Positions 9,895 to 19,611 of a stretch of 47,687 nt of DNA are shown here, one piece after another (position 1 is the stretch's first letter; every line of letters begins with the position of its first letter). The stretch spans positions 1 through 47,687 of the forward strand of contig JAFSGD010000007.1 in assembly GCA_017434845.1 (NCBI GenBank), given 5' to 3'. The translations under genes were made by a program, and so were the position numbers. The notes under the pieces were generated by a model, which searched no databases, was not told where the DNA came from, and saw only the letters and a program-made list of their open reading frames with translations. The DNA comes from Clostridia bacterium. GTDB taxonomy: Bacteria > Bacillota > Clostridia > Oscillospirales > CAG-382.

Positions 9895-10164
9895 TTATGC
9901 GTTAACGGTTTGAAGCTTTGCAATAGCTTCTTCCATTGCCTTTGCAAGCTGGTCGGGACAGGATGTGTTTTTAAACCCGCATTTAATGCCGTTGCAGCGG
10001 TTTAAAATATCCTCGGCGGTTCTGCCCTCGCAAAGTGCGGCGATGCCTTTTAGATTGCCGTTGCATCCGCCTTCAAAAGAAATATTTGTAACAATATGTT
10101 TTTCGTCGATGTTGAAGCTAACGCTGCGCGAGCAGGTTCCGCTGTTTCTGCGTTCGATTTTCAT
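9895..10164 (-). CDS. Small TSCPD-domain protein (TIGR03905-type)
   Basis: An 89-residue protein with the TSCPD signature near its C-terminus and several cysteines and basic residues. The domain also occurs at the C-terminus of some class II ribonucleotide reductases, but the stand-alone family has no firmly known function. The start was set at 10164 because AGGAAG lies at correct spacing upstream and the conserved MKIERRNSG-type N-terminus begins there; a longer reading to 10278 would run through the promoter. It is the first gene of the mannosidase operon, which may be positional coincidence. Confidence 0.82.
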   Translation of the reverse strand: MKIERRNSGTCSRSVSFNIDEKHIVTNISFEGGCNGNLKGIAALCEGRTAEDILNRCNGIKCGFKNTSCPDQLAKAMEEAIAKLQTVNA

Positions 10165-10213
10165 GTCAAAAGTCTTCCTTTTTATTATATATAATATATA
10201 TCTTATAAAATCT

Positions 10214-10241
10214 ATTATAGCGAATTTATCGCCTTTGTAAA
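10214..10241 (-). promoter_or_regulatory. Promoter of the TSCPD-phosphohexomutase-mannosidase operon
   Basis: On the minus strand, TTTACA (10236-10241) and TATAAT (10214-10219) are separated by 16 nt, about 50 nt before the TSCPD start codon. It diverges from the ribosomal operon promoter about 80 bp away. Confidence 0.65.
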
Positions 10242-10320
10242 TCCTTTTTTGATAAAAAACGGTGTCTTTTTTGTTCATAAATTATTTACATTTATATATG
10301 GGTAATTTTGACCAAAACTA

Positions 10321-10349
10321 TTGATTATTTTTTGTATATGTGGTAAAAT
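10321..10349 (+). promoter_or_regulatory. Promoter of the S10-spc-alpha ribosomal operon
   Basis: TTGATT (10321-10326), a 17-nt spacer, then TAAAAT (10344-10349). Transcription should start near 10356, giving a ~180-nt leader ahead of rpsJ. A second TTGACC at 10308-10313 lies just upstream. No other comparable promoter is obvious before rplQ. Confidence 0.7.
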
Positions 10350-10356
10350 CGAATCC

Positions 10357-10500
10357 GCTTGGTGTGCGATGAAGCTGTAGATTGCTGCGATCCTGCAGGT
10401 AACTATGGCAGAGTATGTCCGACAATCGGGCGCAGGCAACGGGCATTTTTTAAGGGTGTTATTCGAAACGCCCGGCGCAGTGTCCGCGGCTCTGCCGTCA
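10357..10500 (+). ncRNA. Structured 5' leader of the ribosomal operon (candidate autoregulatory r-protein leader)
   Basis: The leader folds into nested helices. A closing helix pairs ATGGCAGAG (10405-10413) with CTCTGCCGT (10490-10498); an inner helix pairs CGGGCATTT (10440-10448) with AAACGCCCG (10466-10474, one mismatch). A small hairpin CCGA/TCGG lies before the inner helix, and an upstream CTGTAG/CTGCAG helix may form. The closing helix ends about 23 nt before the rpsJ ribosome binding site. In other bacteria the S10 operon leader binds L4 or another operon product to limit expression; that role is inferred here from position and structure only. Confidence 0.55.
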
Positions 10501-10536
10501 AATTATTACATTATTATATTTTGGAGGCAAAAACCA

Positions 10537-10848
10537 ATGGCAAAGAAAGACAAGATCAGAATCCGTCTTAAGAGCTACGATCACACTCTTATCGATCGTG
10601 CAGCAGAAAAGATCGTTGAAACCGCAAAGCGCAACGGCGCAACCGTTTCCGGTCCTATTCCGCTTCCCACCGATAAAGAGATCATCACCATCCTTCGCGC
10701 AGTTCACAAATATAAGGACAGCCGCGAACAGTTCGAGTATCGTACTCACAAGCGTCTTATCGACATCATCAAGCCCTCTAAGGCTTGCGTCGAAGCTCTC
10801 ATGAGCACCGATCTTCCCGCCGGCGTGGATTTCAACGTCGAGCTCTAA
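10537..10848 (+). CDS. rpsJ: 30S ribosomal protein S10
   Basis: A 103-residue S10, head protein of the small subunit and also NusE in transcription antitermination. The N-terminus [16 protein letters not shown] is typical. The start was set at 10537, 10 nt after a GGAGG site; an upstream in-frame ATG at 10405 lies inside the structured leader and gives no conserved sequence. First gene of the operon. Confidence 0.98.
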   Translation: MAKKDKIRIRLKSYDHTLIDRAAEKIVETAKRNGATVSGPIPLPTDKEIITILRAVHKYKDSREQFEYRTHKRLIDIIKPSKACVEALMSTDLPAGVDFNVEL

Positions 10849-10919
10849 ACCAGTTCAAATTAAGGTTACGTTGTTCGGCGTTTTGACCGTTCAACCAATG
10901 GCCTAAGGAGGATAATTAA

Positions 10920-11546
10920 ATGAAAAAAGGCATCATCGGCAGAAAGCTCGGTATGACCCAGCTCTTTGATGAAAAGGGCAAGGTTATTCCCGTAACTGTC
11001 ATCAGCGCAGGTCCCTGCGTTGTCGTTCAGAAGAGAACGAACGAAAAGAACGGCTATGAAGCTGTTCAGCTTGGCTTCTCGGACATTCCCGAAAGAAAGC
11101 TCAACAAGCCCCAGAAGGGCGTCTTCGAAAAGGTTGAGGTCTCCTTCAAAAAGTACCTCAAAGAATTCCGTCTTGATGATTCCGCTTCCATGAACATCGG
11201 CGACGTCATCACCGCTGACACCTTCGAGGTTGGCGAAAAGGTTGACATCACCGGTATCACTAAGGGTCATGGCTATTCGGGCGCGATCAAGAGATGGGGT
11301 CTTCACAGACTCAGAATGACTCACGGTACAGGTCCTGTTCACCGTCAGTCCGGTTCCATGGGTGTTATCGACCCCGCGCACATCTTCAAGAACAAGAAGA
11401 TGGCCGGTCAGTACGGTAACGAGCAGGTAACAATGCTTAACCTTGAAATCGTAAAGATCGATCCCGACAACAACCTCATCGCTGTTAAGGGCGCGGTTCC
11501 CGGTGCAAAGGGTGGAATCGTTTACCTCCGCAGCACTGTGAAATAA
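10920..11546 (+). CDS. rplC: 50S ribosomal protein L3
   Basis: A 208-residue L3, an early assembly protein near the peptidyl transferase centre. It begins [14 protein letters not shown] and contains the conserved [12 protein letters not shown] and HRQSGSMG loops. It lies 71 nt after rpsJ, with an AGGAGG site. Confidence 0.98.
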   Translation: MKKGIIGRKLGMTQLFDEKGKVIPVTVISAGPCVVVQKRTNEKNGYEAVQLGFSDIPERKLNKPQKGVFEKVEVSFKKYLKEFRLDDSASMNIGDVITADTFEVGEKVDITGITKGHGYSGAIKRWGLHRLRMTHGTGPVHRQSGSMGVIDPAHIFKNKKMAGQYGNEQVTMLNLEIVKIDPDNNLIAVKGAVPGAKGGIVYLRSTVK

Positions 11547-11564
11547 GCGGAAGGAGGATAAGAA

Positions 11565-12188
11565 ATGCCTACAGTAAATGTTTACAACATGGAAGGAAAG
11601 GTTTGCGGCGAAGTAACTCTTTCCGACAAGATATTTGCTGCCGAGATTAACAACGCAGCAGTACATTCCGTTGTCAGAGCATATTTGCTCAACCAGCGCC
11701 AGGGCACCCAGTCCACCCTCACCAGAAGCGAAGTTTCCGGTGGCGGCAGAAAGCCTTGGAGACAGAAGGGTACCGGCAGAGCAAGACAGGGCTCTACCCG
11801 TGCTCCTCAGTGGGTTCACGGCGGTATCGCCCTCGGCCCCAAGCCCAGAACCTATCGCATCAGCATCAACAAGAAGCTCAAGAGAGTTGCACTTTTCTCC
11901 GCTCTTACCTCTAAGGTAGTTTCGAACGAACTGATTGTCGTTGACAATATCGCGCTCGACAGCTACAAGACCAAGAACGTAGTCAACTTCCTTAACGCTA
12001 TCAACGTTGACGGCAAAGCAATGATCGTTACCACCGACGTTAACGATTACGTGGTTCGCTCTGCGGCTAACATCCCCGGTGTAATCACCGCTCCTGTTAA
12101 CACTATTAACGTTTACGACATTCTTAAGTATGACAAAATGGTCATCGCTAAGGATGCACTTGCAAAACTTGAGGAGGTATACGCATAA
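11565..12188 (+). CDS. rplD: 50S ribosomal protein L4
   Basis: A 207-residue L4, which lines the exit tunnel. The internal loop [18 protein letters not shown] is the tunnel extension, and L4 is the usual autoregulator of S10 operons, making it the first candidate ligand of the leader at 10357-10500. It ends one base into the rplW start codon. Confidence 0.98.
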   Translation: MPTVNVYNMEGKVCGEVTLSDKIFAAEINNAAVHSVVRAYLLNQRQGTQSTLTRSEVSGGGRKPWRQKGTGRARQGSTRAPQWVHGGIALGPKPRTYRISINKKLKRVALFSALTSKVVSNELIVVDNIALDSYKTKNVVNFLNAINVDGKAMIVTTDVNDYVVRSAANIPGVITAPVNTINVYDILKYDKMVIAKDALAKLEEVYA

Positions 12189-12481
12189 TGAAATCGGTTT
12201 ACGACATCATCAGAGAGCCTGTAATCACCGAAGCCTCTATCAAGAACATGCAGGACAAGAAATACACCTTTAAGGTTCCGGCAAGTGCAAACAAGGTCGA
12301 AATCAAAAAGGCAGTTGAAGAGATCTTCAAGGTAGAGGTTGAAAAGGTTACCACCATCACCATGAAGAGAAAGACAAAGCGCGTTGGCTACCACGTTGGC
12401 AAAACTTCCGAATGGAAGAAAGCAATCGTTAAGCTTACCGACGCTTCTAAGACCATCGAATTCTTCGATAGCTTGATGTAA
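12188..12481 (+). CDS. rplW: 50S ribosomal protein L23
   Basis: A 97-residue L23, located at the tunnel exit where trigger factor and SRP dock. The N-terminus [12 protein letters not shown] is typical. It overlaps the rplD stop codon by one base (TAATG), indicating translational coupling. Confidence 0.97.
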   Translation: MKSVYDIIREPVITEASIKNMQDKKYTFKVPASANKVEIKKAVEEIFKVEVEKVTTITMKRKTKRVGYHVGKTSEWKKAIVKLTDASKTIEFFDSLM

Positions 12482-12499
12482 GGAAAGGAGAACAGGCAA

Positions 12500-13333
12500 A
12501 TGGCTGTTAAGACATATAAACCTACAACCCCGTCCCGCAGAAACATGGCTTCTCCCTCCTTCGCGGAGATCACGAAGAAGAGCCCCGAAAAGTCTCTTAT
12601 CACTATTCTTAAGAAGCACTCGGGCAGAAACAACACGGGCAGAATCACCGTTCGTCATCACGGCGGCGGCAACAAGAAGAAGTACAGAATCATAGACTTC
12701 AAGCGTGCATACAGCGAATCGGCTAACAAGGTTATCGGTATTGAATACGATCCTAACCGTACCGCTTATATCATGCTTCTTGAAGACGAAAGCGGCAAGA
12801 AGAGCTACGCTATCGCTCCCGATGGAGTAACCGTTGGCCAGCTCCTCTACTCCGGCGAACATGCCGATATCAAACCCGGCAACGTTCTCCCCATCAGCAA
12901 CATTCCTGTTGGTACCGTTATCCACTCCATCGAGCTTTATCCCGGCCGCGGCGCTCAGCTCGTTCGCTCCGCAGGCGCAGCCGCTCAGCTCATGGCTAAG
13001 GAAAACGGCATGGCACAGATCAGACTTCCTTCCGGCGAAGTTCGTCTCGTTCGCCTCGATTGCAAAGCTACCATCGGTCAGGTTGGTAACCTCGAGCACG
13101 AGAACATTAAGCTTGGTAAGGCAGGTAAGAAGAGACACCTTGGTATTCGTCCTACCGTTCGCGGTTCTGTAATGAACCCCTGCGATCACCCCCACGGTGG
13201 TGGTGAAGGTCGTTCGCCTATCGGTCGTCCCGGTCCTGTTACCCCCTGGGGTAAGCCTGCTCTCGGATATAAGACGAGAAATAAGAAGGCTCGTACCAAT
13301 AAGTTCATCGTAAAGAGAAAGAATGACAGGTAA
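12500..13333 (+). CDS. rplB: 50S ribosomal protein L2
   Basis: A 277-residue L2, needed for subunit association and peptidyl transferase assembly. It has the usual [10 protein letters not shown]-terminal region and the conserved C-terminal [18 protein letters not shown] segment with the essential histidine. GGAAAGGAG precedes the start. Confidence 0.98.
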   Translation: MAVKTYKPTTPSRRNMASPSFAEITKKSPEKSLITILKKHSGRNNTGRITVRHHGGGNKKKYRIIDFKRAYSESANKVIGIEYDPNRTAYIMLLEDESGKKSYAIAPDGVTVGQLLYSGEHADIKPGNVLPISNIPVGTVIHSIELYPGRGAQLVRSAGAAAQLMAKENGMAQIRLPSGEVRLVRLDCKATIGQVGNLEHENIKLGKAGKKRHLGIRPTVRGSVMNPCDHPHGGGEGRSPIGRPGPVTPWGKPALGYKTRNKKARTNKFIVKRKNDR

Positions 13334-13348
13334 GAGGAGGAATAAACT

Positions 13349-13624
13349 GTGAGCAGAAGCATTAAAAAAGGCCCTTTTGTCGAAGAAAAGCTTTACAGCA
13401 GAATCGTAGACATGAACGCTAAGGGCGAAAAAAGAGTTATCAAGACCTGGTCTCGCGCTTCCACTATCTTCCCCGAATTTGTCGGCCACACGATTGCCGT
13501 TCACGACGGAAGAAAGCACGTTCCGGTCTATGTAGTTGAAGATATGGTCGGACATAAGCTCGGCGAGTTCGCTCCCACAAGAACCTTCCGCGGACATTCC
13601 GGCTCCAAGACTTCCAATAACTAA
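13349..13624 (+). CDS. rpsS: 30S ribosomal protein S19
   Basis: A 91-residue S19 of the small-subunit head. It starts at GTG, 8 nt after AGGAGG, and reads [15 protein letters not shown], the family's N-terminus. The [16 protein letters not shown] stretch is conserved. Confidence 0.97.
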   Translation: MSRSIKKGPFVEEKLYSRIVDMNAKGEKRVIKTWSRASTIFPEFVGHTIAVHDGRKHVPVYVVEDMVGHKLGEFAPTRTFRGHSGSKTSNN

Positions 13625-13646
13625 GGGGTTGAAAGGAGAAATAACT

Positions 13647-14003
13647 GTGGAAAATAGAGAATCCAGAGCTTATCTCAGACAGCTTAGGGTAACCCCCAGA
13701 AAAGTCAAGATAGTGCTCGACCTCATCAGAGGCAAAGATGTTGCCGCTGCGGCTGCAATACTCAAGAACACCAACAAGCTCGTTTGTGAAGATATCGAAA
13801 AGCTTCTCAAATCTGCTGTTGCAAATGCCGACCACAACTTCGGTATGGACATAGAAAAGCTTTATGTTGCCGAATGCTTTGTAACCCCTGGCATACTCAA
13901 GAACATGAAGAGAGTTCGTCCCAGAGCACAGGGCAGAGCGTTCCGCGTTCTTAAGAGAACCTCTCACGTTACCATCGTACTCAGAGAAAGACAGGAGGCG
14001 TAA
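13647..14003 (+). CDS. rplV: 50S ribosomal protein L22
   Basis: A 118-residue L22, whose hairpin reaches into the exit tunnel. The start is a GTG at 13647 behind AAAGGAGA. A longer in-frame reading from 13536 would overlap rpsS and adds no conserved sequence. The body shows [19 protein letters not shown] and the tunnel-hairpin residues [12 protein letters not shown]. Confidence 0.95.
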   Translation: MENRESRAYLRQLRVTPRKVKIVLDLIRGKDVAAAAAILKNTNKLVCEDIEKLLKSAVANADHNFGMDIEKLYVAECFVTPGILKNMKRVRPRAQGRAFRVLKRTSHVTIVLRERQEA

Positions 14004-14005
14004 TA

Positions 14006-14686
14006 ATGGGACAGAAAGTTAATCCTCACGGTCTCCGTGTAGGCGTAATCAAAGATTGGAGTTCCCGTTGGTATGCAAAGGATGAAACCTTCGGCGATAC
14101 CATCGTCTCCGACTATAACCTCAGAAAGTACCTTAAAAAGCGTCTTATGCAGGCAGGCGTTCCCACCATCGAGATCGAACGCGATAACAGCCGTGTAAGA
14201 GTGATCGTTTACTGCGCAAAGCCCGGTATCGTTATCGGTAAGGGCGGCGCCGAGATCGAAAAGCTTAAGAAGGATATCGCAGATTTCCTCAAGGTTCCCG
14301 CAAACGTTGTTGTTGACGTTAAGGTAATCGAAGTTAAGCAGCCCGACCTCAACGCTCAGCTCGTTGCAGAAAACATCGCAGCTCAGCTCGAAAAGAGAAT
14401 TTCCTTCCGTCGTGCTATGAAGCAGTCTATCGGCAGAACGATGAGACTTCAGGCAAAGGGTATCAAGATCTGCGTTTCCGGCCGTCTCGGCGGTGCTGAA
14501 ATCGCAAGAAGCGAACACTACCACGAAGGAACCATTCCTCTTCAGACCCTCAGAGCCGACATCGACTATGGCTTCTGGGAAGCGAACACTACCTACGGTA
14601 AGATCGGTATCAAGGTATGGATCTACAAGGGCGAAGTTCTTCCCGAAGTTAAGCGTTCCTCGGCACGCGAAGGAGGTAAACGCTAA
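14006..14686 (+). CDS. rpsC: 30S ribosomal protein S3
   Basis: A 226-residue S3, part of the mRNA entry site and helicase activity of the ribosome. It starts [13 protein letters not shown] and has the KH-domain GKGG loop ([12 protein letters not shown]). It follows rplV by 2 nt and overlaps the rplP start by one base. Confidence 0.98.
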   Translation: MGQKVNPHGLRVGVIKDWSSRWYAKDETFGDTIVSDYNLRKYLKKRLMQAGVPTIEIERDNSRVRVIVYCAKPGIVIGKGGAEIEKLKKDIADFLKVPANVVVDVKVIEVKQPDLNAQLVAENIAAQLEKRISFRRAMKQSIGRTMRLQAKGIKICVSGRLGGAEIARSEHYHEGTIPLQTLRADIDYGFWEANTTYGKIGIKVWIYKGEVLPEVKRSSAREGGKR

Positions 14687-15105
14687 TGTTAATGCCTAAG
14701 AGAGTTAAATACAGACGTGTTCAGAGAGGCCGCCTCACCGGTAAGGCTTCCAGAGGTAATACCATAACCTATGGTTCCTACGGACTCGTCGCTTGTGAAC
14801 CCGCTTGGGTCACCAGCAACCAGATCGAAGCTGCCCGTGTCGCTATGACTCGTTACGTTAAGCGTGGCGGTAAGGTTTGGATCAAAATATTCCCCGATAA
14901 GCCCGTAACCGAAAAGCCTGCTGAAACCCGTATGGGTTCCGGTAAGGGTTCGCCTGAATACTGGGTAGCAGTAGTTAAGCCGGGCAGAGTAATGTTCGAG
15001 ATGGACGGCGTTGACGAAGCACAGGCTCGTGAAGCTATGCGTCTTGCAATGCATAAGCTCCCCCTCAAGTGCAAATTCGCCACCAAGGCCGACCTCGAGA
15101 AATAG
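14686..15105 (+). CDS. rplP: 50S ribosomal protein L16
   Basis: A 139-residue L16, which helps position A-site tRNA. The N-terminus [16 protein letters not shown] is the standard form, so the first ATG (overlapping the rpsC stop) is preferred to the ATG two codons later. The conserved [19 protein letters not shown] segment is intact. Confidence 0.97.
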   Translation: MLMPKRVKYRRVQRGRLTGKASRGNTITYGSYGLVACEPAWVTSNQIEAARVAMTRYVKRGGKVWIKIFPDKPVTEKPAETRMGSGKGSPEYWVAVVKPGRVMFEMDGVDEAQAREAMRLAMHKLPLKCKFATKADLEK

Positions 15106-15121
15106 GAGGTAGAAGTAGAAT

Positions 15122-15322
15122 ATGAATATTAAAGAAATCAGAGAAATGTCTATTTCTGAGCTGCAGAAGAACGTTGCAGAGCAGAAAGAAGCTCTCTTCA
15201 ACCTTCGTTTCCAGCACTCTATCAATCAGCTCGACAATCCCATGAAGATCGTTGAGACCAAAAAGACTATTGCGAGACTTCTTTCCGTTCTTCGTGAAAA
15301 AGAACTCGCAGAGAAAGCATAA
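15122..15322 (+). CDS. rpmC: 50S ribosomal protein L29
   Basis: A 66-residue helical hairpin protein near the tunnel exit. The [13 protein letters not shown]-type central motif and the length are standard. Confidence 0.96.
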   Translation: MNIKEIREMSISELQKNVAEQKEALFNLRFQHSINQLDNPMKIVETKKTIARLLSVLREKELAEKA

Positions 15323-15338
15323 GGAGGAGTAACGAACG

Positions 15339-15593
15339 ATGGAAAGAGCACTCAGAAAAACCAGAGTCGGTATCGTTGTATCCGACAAGATGGATAAAAC
15401 TATCGTCGTCGCTATCCGCGATAACGTGAAGCATCCTCTTTATAAGAAGATCATTAAGAGAACCGTTCGCTTCAAGGCACACGATGAAAATAACGTTGCA
15501 GGCATCGGCGATAAGGTACTCATAATGGAAACCCGTCCTCTTTCGAAGGACAAGAACTGGCGTCTCGTTGAAATCATCGAGAAAGCTAAGTAA
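15339..15593 (+). CDS. rpsQ: 30S ribosomal protein S17
   Basis: An 84-residue S17, a primary 16S binder with an OB fold. The signature [14 protein letters not shown] is present, with the conserved HPLYKK segment after it. AAGGAGGAG precedes the start. Confidence 0.97.
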   Translation: MERALRKTRVGIVVSDKMDKTIVVAIRDNVKHPLYKKIIKRTVRFKAHDENNVAGIGDKVLIMETRPLSKDKNWRLVEIIEKAK

Positions 15594-15607
15594 TTAGGAG
15601 GTACACA

Positions 15608-15976
15608 ATGTTACAGCAAGAGTCTCGTCTCAAGGTCGCAGACAATACCGGCGCAAAAGAATTGTTGTGCATCCGAGTACTTGGCGGCACCGGCAGACGT
15701 TATGCCGGAGTTGGCGACGTTATCGTCTGCTCCGTAAAGAAGGCTGCTCCCGGCGGAGTTGCCAAAAAGGGCGATGTTGTTAAGGCAGTAGTTGTCAGAA
15801 CCGTTCAGCCCACCAGAAGACCCGATGGTTCCTATGTTCGCTTCGATGACAATGCAGCAGTGCTTGTTAAAGAGGATAAGGATCCCGTTGGAACCCGTAT
15901 CTTTGGCCCGGTTGCTAAAGAACTGCGCGAAAAAGGATATATGAAGATCCTCTCCCTCGCGCCCGAAGTGGTTTGA
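15608..15976 (+). CDS. rplN: 50S ribosomal protein L14
   Basis: A 122-residue L14 at the subunit interface (bridge B8). It begins [18 protein letters not shown] and ends in the usual [15 protein letters not shown]. Confidence 0.98.
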   Translation: MLQQESRLKVADNTGAKELLCIRVLGGTGRRYAGVGDVIVCSVKKAAPGGVAKKGDVVKAVVVRTVQPTRRPDGSYVRFDDNAAVLVKEDKDPVGTRIFGPVAKELREKGYMKILSLAPEVV

Positions 15977-15990
15977 GGAGGCGTAAAACA

Positions 15991-16323
15991 ATGAGTAATA
16001 AAATGCACGTAAAGACCGGCGATACCGTAGTTGTAATTTCCGGTAAATATGCAAACGGCAAGGAAAAGACTGTTGGTAAGGTTATCGGCGTTTCTCCTGC
16101 AGAAGGCAAGGTAATCGTTGAAGGCGTACACATCGTTTCCAAGCACGTTAAGCCCAGAAGACAGGGCGAACCCGGCGGCATCATCAAGACCGAAGGCGCT
16201 ATCTATGCATCCAAGGTTATGCTTTATTGCCCCAAGTGCCAGGCCGGCCGTAGATATAAGCACGTTCGCAATGCAGATGGCGAAAGAAGCCGTATTTGCG
16301 TTAAGTGCGGCGAATCGCTTTAA
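15991..16323 (+). CDS. rplX: 50S ribosomal protein L24, zinc-ribbon form
   Basis: A 110-residue L24, an assembly initiator with an N-terminal KOW domain ([12 protein letters not shown]). The C-terminus carries two CxxC pairs (Cys80/83 and Cys103/106), a probable zinc ribbon seen in some Clostridia. The start is at 15991 behind GAGGAGGCG; an ATG at 15973 would overlap rplN. Confidence 0.95.
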   Translation: MSNKMHVKTGDTVVVISGKYANGKEKTVGKVIGVSPAEGKVIVEGVHIVSKHVKPRRQGEPGGIIKTEGAIYASKVMLYCPKCQAGRRYKHVRNADGERSRICVKCGESL

Positions 16324-16339
16324 TCAGGGAGGTTAAACA

Positions 16340-16882
16340 ATGTCTAGACTTAAAGAATTTTATAATAGCGATGTTGCTCCCGCGTTGATGAAAAAGTTCA
16401 ACTACAAGAGCCCGATGCAGATCCCGCGTCTTGAAAAGGTTATCATCAACTGCTGCGAAAGCGATGCTAAAGATAACTCTAAGATCATCGATAACATCAT
16501 CGGCGATCTTTCCGCCATCACCGGTCAGAAGGCTGTTCCTACCGTTGCTAAGAAGTCGGTTTCGAACTTCAAGCTCAGAGCAGGCATGAAGATCGGCGCA
16601 AAGGTTACCCTCAGACATGAAAACATGTATGAATTCGTTGATAAGTTCTTCAATCTCGCGCTTCCCCGCGTAAGAGACTTTAAGGGTATCAACCCCAACG
16701 CATTCGATGGCAGAGGTAACTACTCCGTAGGTCTTAAGGAACAGCTCATATTCCCCGAAATCGAATATGACAAGATCGATAAGATCCGCGGCATGGATAT
16801 CGTATTTGTAACCACCGCAAACACCGACGAGGAAGCAAAAGAGCTTCTCACTCTCCTCGGCGCTCCGTTTGCAAAGCAGTAA
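16340..16882 (+). CDS. rplE: 50S ribosomal protein L5
   Basis: A 180-residue L5 of the 5S rRNA-containing central protuberance. Conserved stretches include [30 protein letters not shown] and the FPEIEYDKI motif. Confidence 0.97.
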   Translation: MSRLKEFYNSDVAPALMKKFNYKSPMQIPRLEKVIINCCESDAKDNSKIIDNIIGDLSAITGQKAVPTVAKKSVSNFKLRAGMKIGAKVTLRHENMYEFVDKFFNLALPRVRDFKGINPNAFDGRGNYSVGLKEQLIFPEIEYDKIDKIRGMDIVFVTTANTDEEAKELLTLLGAPFAKQ

Positions 16883-16897
16883 GGGAGGAAAATAACA

Positions 16898-17083
16898 ATG
16901 GCAAGAAAAGCAATGGTGCTCAAGCAGCAGAAAAAACAGAAATTTTCCACCCGCGAATATAACAGATGTAAAATATGCGGCAGACCTCACGCTTATCTCC
17001 GCAAATACGGTATCTGCCGTATCTGCTTCAGAGAGCTTGCTTATAAGGGCGAGATTCCCGGCGTGAAGAAAGCCAGCTGGTAA
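16898..17083 (+). CDS. rpsN: 30S ribosomal protein S14, zinc type
   Basis: A 61-residue short S14 with zinc ligands Cys24, Cys27, Cys40 and Cys43 (CKIC...CRIC). This is the zinc-dependent (type Z) form usual in Firmicutes rather than the longer zinc-free paralogue. Confidence 0.97.
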   Translation: MARKAMVLKQQKKQKFSTREYNRCKICGRPHAYLRKYGICRICFRELAYKGEIPGVKKASW

Positions 17084-17100
17084 GAGGAGGAAAGTAAGAA

Positions 17101-17499
17101 ATGCAGATTACCGATGTAGTAGCAGATATGCTCACCAGAATCCGCAATGCGAACTCCGCAAAGCACGAATCTGTTGAAATCCCTGCTTCCAACATGAAAA
17201 AAGCTATCGCTCAGATCCTTCTCGATGAAGGCTATATCAAGGCCTACGAAGTTATCGACGATAACAAACAGGGCACCATCAAGGTAACCCTTAAGTATGG
17301 CGAAAACAAACAGAGAATCATCCAGGGTCTTCGCAGAGTATCCAAGCCCGGCCTCCGTATCTATGCGGCAAGCCAGGAGCTTCCCAGAGTTAAGAACGGT
17401 CTCGGCATCGCGATCATTTCTACCTCTAAGGGCCTCATGACCGATAAGGCTGCTCGCAAGCAGAACATCGGCGGCGAAGTTCTCGCATTCGTTTGGTAA
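17101..17499 (+). CDS. rpsH: 30S ribosomal protein S8
   Basis: A 132-residue S8, a 16S central-domain binder and in many bacteria the regulator of the spc operon. It begins with [16 protein letters not shown] and ends GGEVLAFVW, as expected. Confidence 0.97.
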   Translation: MQITDVVADMLTRIRNANSAKHESVEIPASNMKKAIAQILLDEGYIKAYEVIDDNKQGTIKVTLKYGENKQRIIQGLRRVSKPGLRIYAASQELPRVKNGLGIAIISTSKGLMTDKAARKQNIGGEVLAFVW

Positions 17500-17512
17500 G
17501 GGGGTAAATGAA

Positions 17513-18052
17513 ATGTCAAGAATAGGCAGAATGATTATTACCGTTCCCGCCGGCGTTAAGGTTGATGTTAGCGAGACCAATCTCGTTACCGTAACCGGCC
17601 CCAAGGGCACTCTTTCCGAACAGATCAACCCCGCAATGATCATCGAGCAGGATGGCGCAACCATCACCGTTAAGCGTCCCTCCGAGATCAAAGAGCACAA
17701 GTCTCTCCACGGTCTTTCCAGAACTCTTATCAACAACATGATCGTCGGTGTAACCGAGGGCTACAAGAAGCAGCTCGAGATCAACGGTGTTGGTTACAAG
17801 GCCGCTAAGGAAGGCAAAAAGCTCGTTCTCGGCATCGGCTACTCTCACAATGTTGTTTTTGAAGAACCCGACGGAATCACCTTCGAGGTTCCCAATCCCA
17901 ACACTGTTATTGTAAACGGTGCAAATAAACAGCAGGTCGGCCAGCTCGCATCTGAAATCAGAGGTAAGAGACCTCCCGAACCGTATCTCGGCAAGGGTAT
18001 CAAATACTCTGATGAAAAGATCAGACGTAAGGCCGGCAAGGCAGGCAAATAG
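17513..18052 (+). CDS. rplF: 50S ribosomal protein L6
   Basis: A 179-residue L6 with two duplicated domains, near the GTPase-associated centre. It shows MSRIGRMIITVPAGV at the start and the C-terminal RPPEPYLGKGIKY signature. Confidence 0.97.
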   Translation: MSRIGRMIITVPAGVKVDVSETNLVTVTGPKGTLSEQINPAMIIEQDGATITVKRPSEIKEHKSLHGLSRTLINNMIVGVTEGYKKQLEINGVGYKAAKEGKKLVLGIGYSHNVVFEEPDGITFEVPNPNTVIVNGANKQQVGQLASEIRGKRPPEPYLGKGIKYSDEKIRRKAGKAGK

Positions 18053-18073
18053 GGGAAAGGAGAATAATAACAA

Positions 18074-18436
18074 ATGGTTAGTCGTGCAGATAAAAACGCA
18101 AAGAGACTTCACAGACATAAAAGAGTCAGAGCTAAAATCTCCGGTACTCCCGTTAGACCCCGCCTTTGCGTTTATCGTTCCAATGATAATATTTATGTCC
18201 AGGTGATCGACGATACTGTCGGTAATACCCTTGTAGCAGCTTCCAGCACCGAGGCTTCGTTCGACAAGAACGAAGGCGGCAACGTTGAAGCAGCAAAGAA
18301 GGTCGGCAAGCTCGCAGCAGAAAGAGCTCTCGAAAAGGGAATCTCCGAAGTCGTTTTCGATAGAGGCGGTTACCTCTACCACGGTCGCATCAAGGCTCTC
18401 GCCGAAGCTGCCCGTGAAGCCGGACTCAAGTTCTAA
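18074..18436 (+). CDS. rplR: 50S ribosomal protein L18
   Basis: A 120-residue 5S rRNA-binding protein. The conserved segments [20 protein letters not shown] and [24 protein letters not shown] are present. Confidence 0.97.
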   Translation: MVSRADKNAKRLHRHKRVRAKISGTPVRPRLCVYRSNDNIYVQVIDDTVGNTLVAASSTEASFDKNEGGNVEAAKKVGKLAAERALEKGISEVVFDRGGYLYHGRIKALAEAAREAGLKF

Positions 18437-18446
18437 GGAGGGAATT

Positions 18447-18944
18447 ATGAAGACAGATTTCAGCAAGCTTGAACTTAAAGAAACCCTCATCGATACCAAG
18501 AGAGTTTCCAAAACCGTAAAAGGCGGTCGTATCGCTCGTTTCTCGGCACTCGTTGTTGTAGGCGACGGTGAAGGTCACATCGGTTTCGGTATCGGTAAAG
18601 CAGCGGAAGTTCCCGATGCAATCAGCAAGGCAATCGAAGCTGCAAAGAAGAACGTTGTCGAGGTTTCTCTCAAAGGTACAACGATCCCCCACGAAGTTAT
18701 CGGCGAATTCGGCGCAGGCAAGGTTCTCCTTAAGCCCGCCGCTCCCGGTACCGGTATCATCGCAGGCGGCACTGTTCGTGCAGTCCTCGAAAGCGCCGGC
18801 ATTCGTGATATCCGTGCTAAGTCGCTTCGTTCCGGCAATAAGGCAAACGTCGTTAAGGCTACTTTCGAGGCTCTCAAAGAGCTTCGCACCATCGACGAAG
18901 TTGCTAAAATGCGCGGCATAAGCGTCGAGCAGGTCAATAATTAA
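18447..18944 (+). CDS. rpsE: 30S ribosomal protein S5
   Basis: A 165-residue S5, important for decoding fidelity and mRNA unwinding. The start at 18447 follows AAGGAGGGA, 10 nt after the rplR stop; an earlier in-frame ATG inside rplR is rejected. The double-stranded RNA-binding part includes [16 protein letters not shown]. Confidence 0.96.
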   Translation: MKTDFSKLELKETLIDTKRVSKTVKGGRIARFSALVVVGDGEGHIGFGIGKAAEVPDAISKAIEAAKKNVVEVSLKGTTIPHEVIGEFGAGKVLLKPAAPGTGIIAGGTVRAVLESAGIRDIRAKSLRSGNKANVVKATFEALKELRTIDEVAKMRGISVEQVNN

Positions 18945-18957
18945 GGAGGGTGCAGAA

Positions 18958-19140
18958 ATGGCAAAAGTCAAGATCACTCTTTCAAAGAGCCTCATCGGCC
19001 GTAAGAAGAATCACATTCTTACCGCTCACTCGCTCGGTCTTCGCAAGATCGGCGACGTAAAGGTCGTTGAAAAGGATAACGCCATCGAAGGCAAAATCAC
19101 TCTCATCTCCCACCTCATCAGTGTCGAAGATGCTGAATAA
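18958..19140 (+). CDS. rpmD: 50S ribosomal protein L30
   Basis: A 60-residue L30. The motif LSKSLIGRKKNHILTAHSLGLRK is diagnostic (shown in part). It sits in its usual place between rpsE and rplO. Confidence 0.96.
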   Translation: MAKVKITLSKSLIGRKKNHILTAHSLGLRKIGDVKVVEKDNAIEGKITLISHLISVEDAE

Positions 19141-19170
19141 CTGAAATTAACAGATTAGGAGGATAAAGTT

Positions 19171-19611
19171 ATGAAGCTTCATGAGCTTTCTCCGGCTGCT
19201 GGCTCCACCAAGTCCCACTTCAGAAAGGGTAGAGGTGCAGGTAGCGGTAACGGTAAGACAGCAGGTAAAGGACACAAGGGTCAGAACGCTCGTTCCGGCG
19301 GCGGTGTCAGACCGGGCTTCGAGGGAGGTCAGCTTCCGCTGTATAGAAAACTCCCTAAGAGGGGTTTCACCAATCACTTTGCTAAACAGTATGCTATCGT
19401 AAACGTTGAAGTACTCGACAAGTACGAAGCAGGCGCAGTGATCGATATCGATACCCTTATTAACGACAAAGTAATCAAAAACAGATTCGACGGGCTCAAA
19501 ATATTAGCCAACGGCGAAATAACTAAGGCTCTTACCGTTAAAGCGGCTGTTTTCTCGGCTCAGGCCAAAGAGAAGATCGAAGCAGCAGGCGGAAAGGCTG
19601 AGGTGGTATAA
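19171..19611 (+). CDS. rplO: 50S ribosomal protein L15
   Basis: A 146-residue L15, an assembly protein binding 23S rRNA. The glycine-rich N-terminal extension ([19 protein letters not shown]) and [18 protein letters not shown] are typical. Its stop codon overlaps the secY start by one base. Confidence 0.97.
   Translation: MKLHELSPAAGSTKSHFRKGRGAGSGNGKTAGKGHKGQNARSGGGVRPGFEGGQLPLYRKLPKRGFTNHFAKQYAIVNVEVLDKYEAGAVIDIDTLINDKVIKNRFDGLKILANGEITKALTVKAAVFSAQAKEKIEAAGGKAEVV

Noticed and set aside
10405-10536. N-terminal extension of S10 from ATG 10405
   Set aside because: The region forms the structured leader; the conserved S10 N-terminus starts at 10537 behind a good ribosome binding site.
12113-13597. 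Long minus-strand open frame (494 codons) opposite rplD-rplW-rplB-rpsS
   Set aside because: It lies wholly opposite conserved ribosomal genes, shows no recognisable protein and has no sensible ribosome binding site; codon bias of the sense genes leaves the antisense frame open. The same holds for minus-strand frames at 10866-11819, 17516-18511 and 23318-24385.
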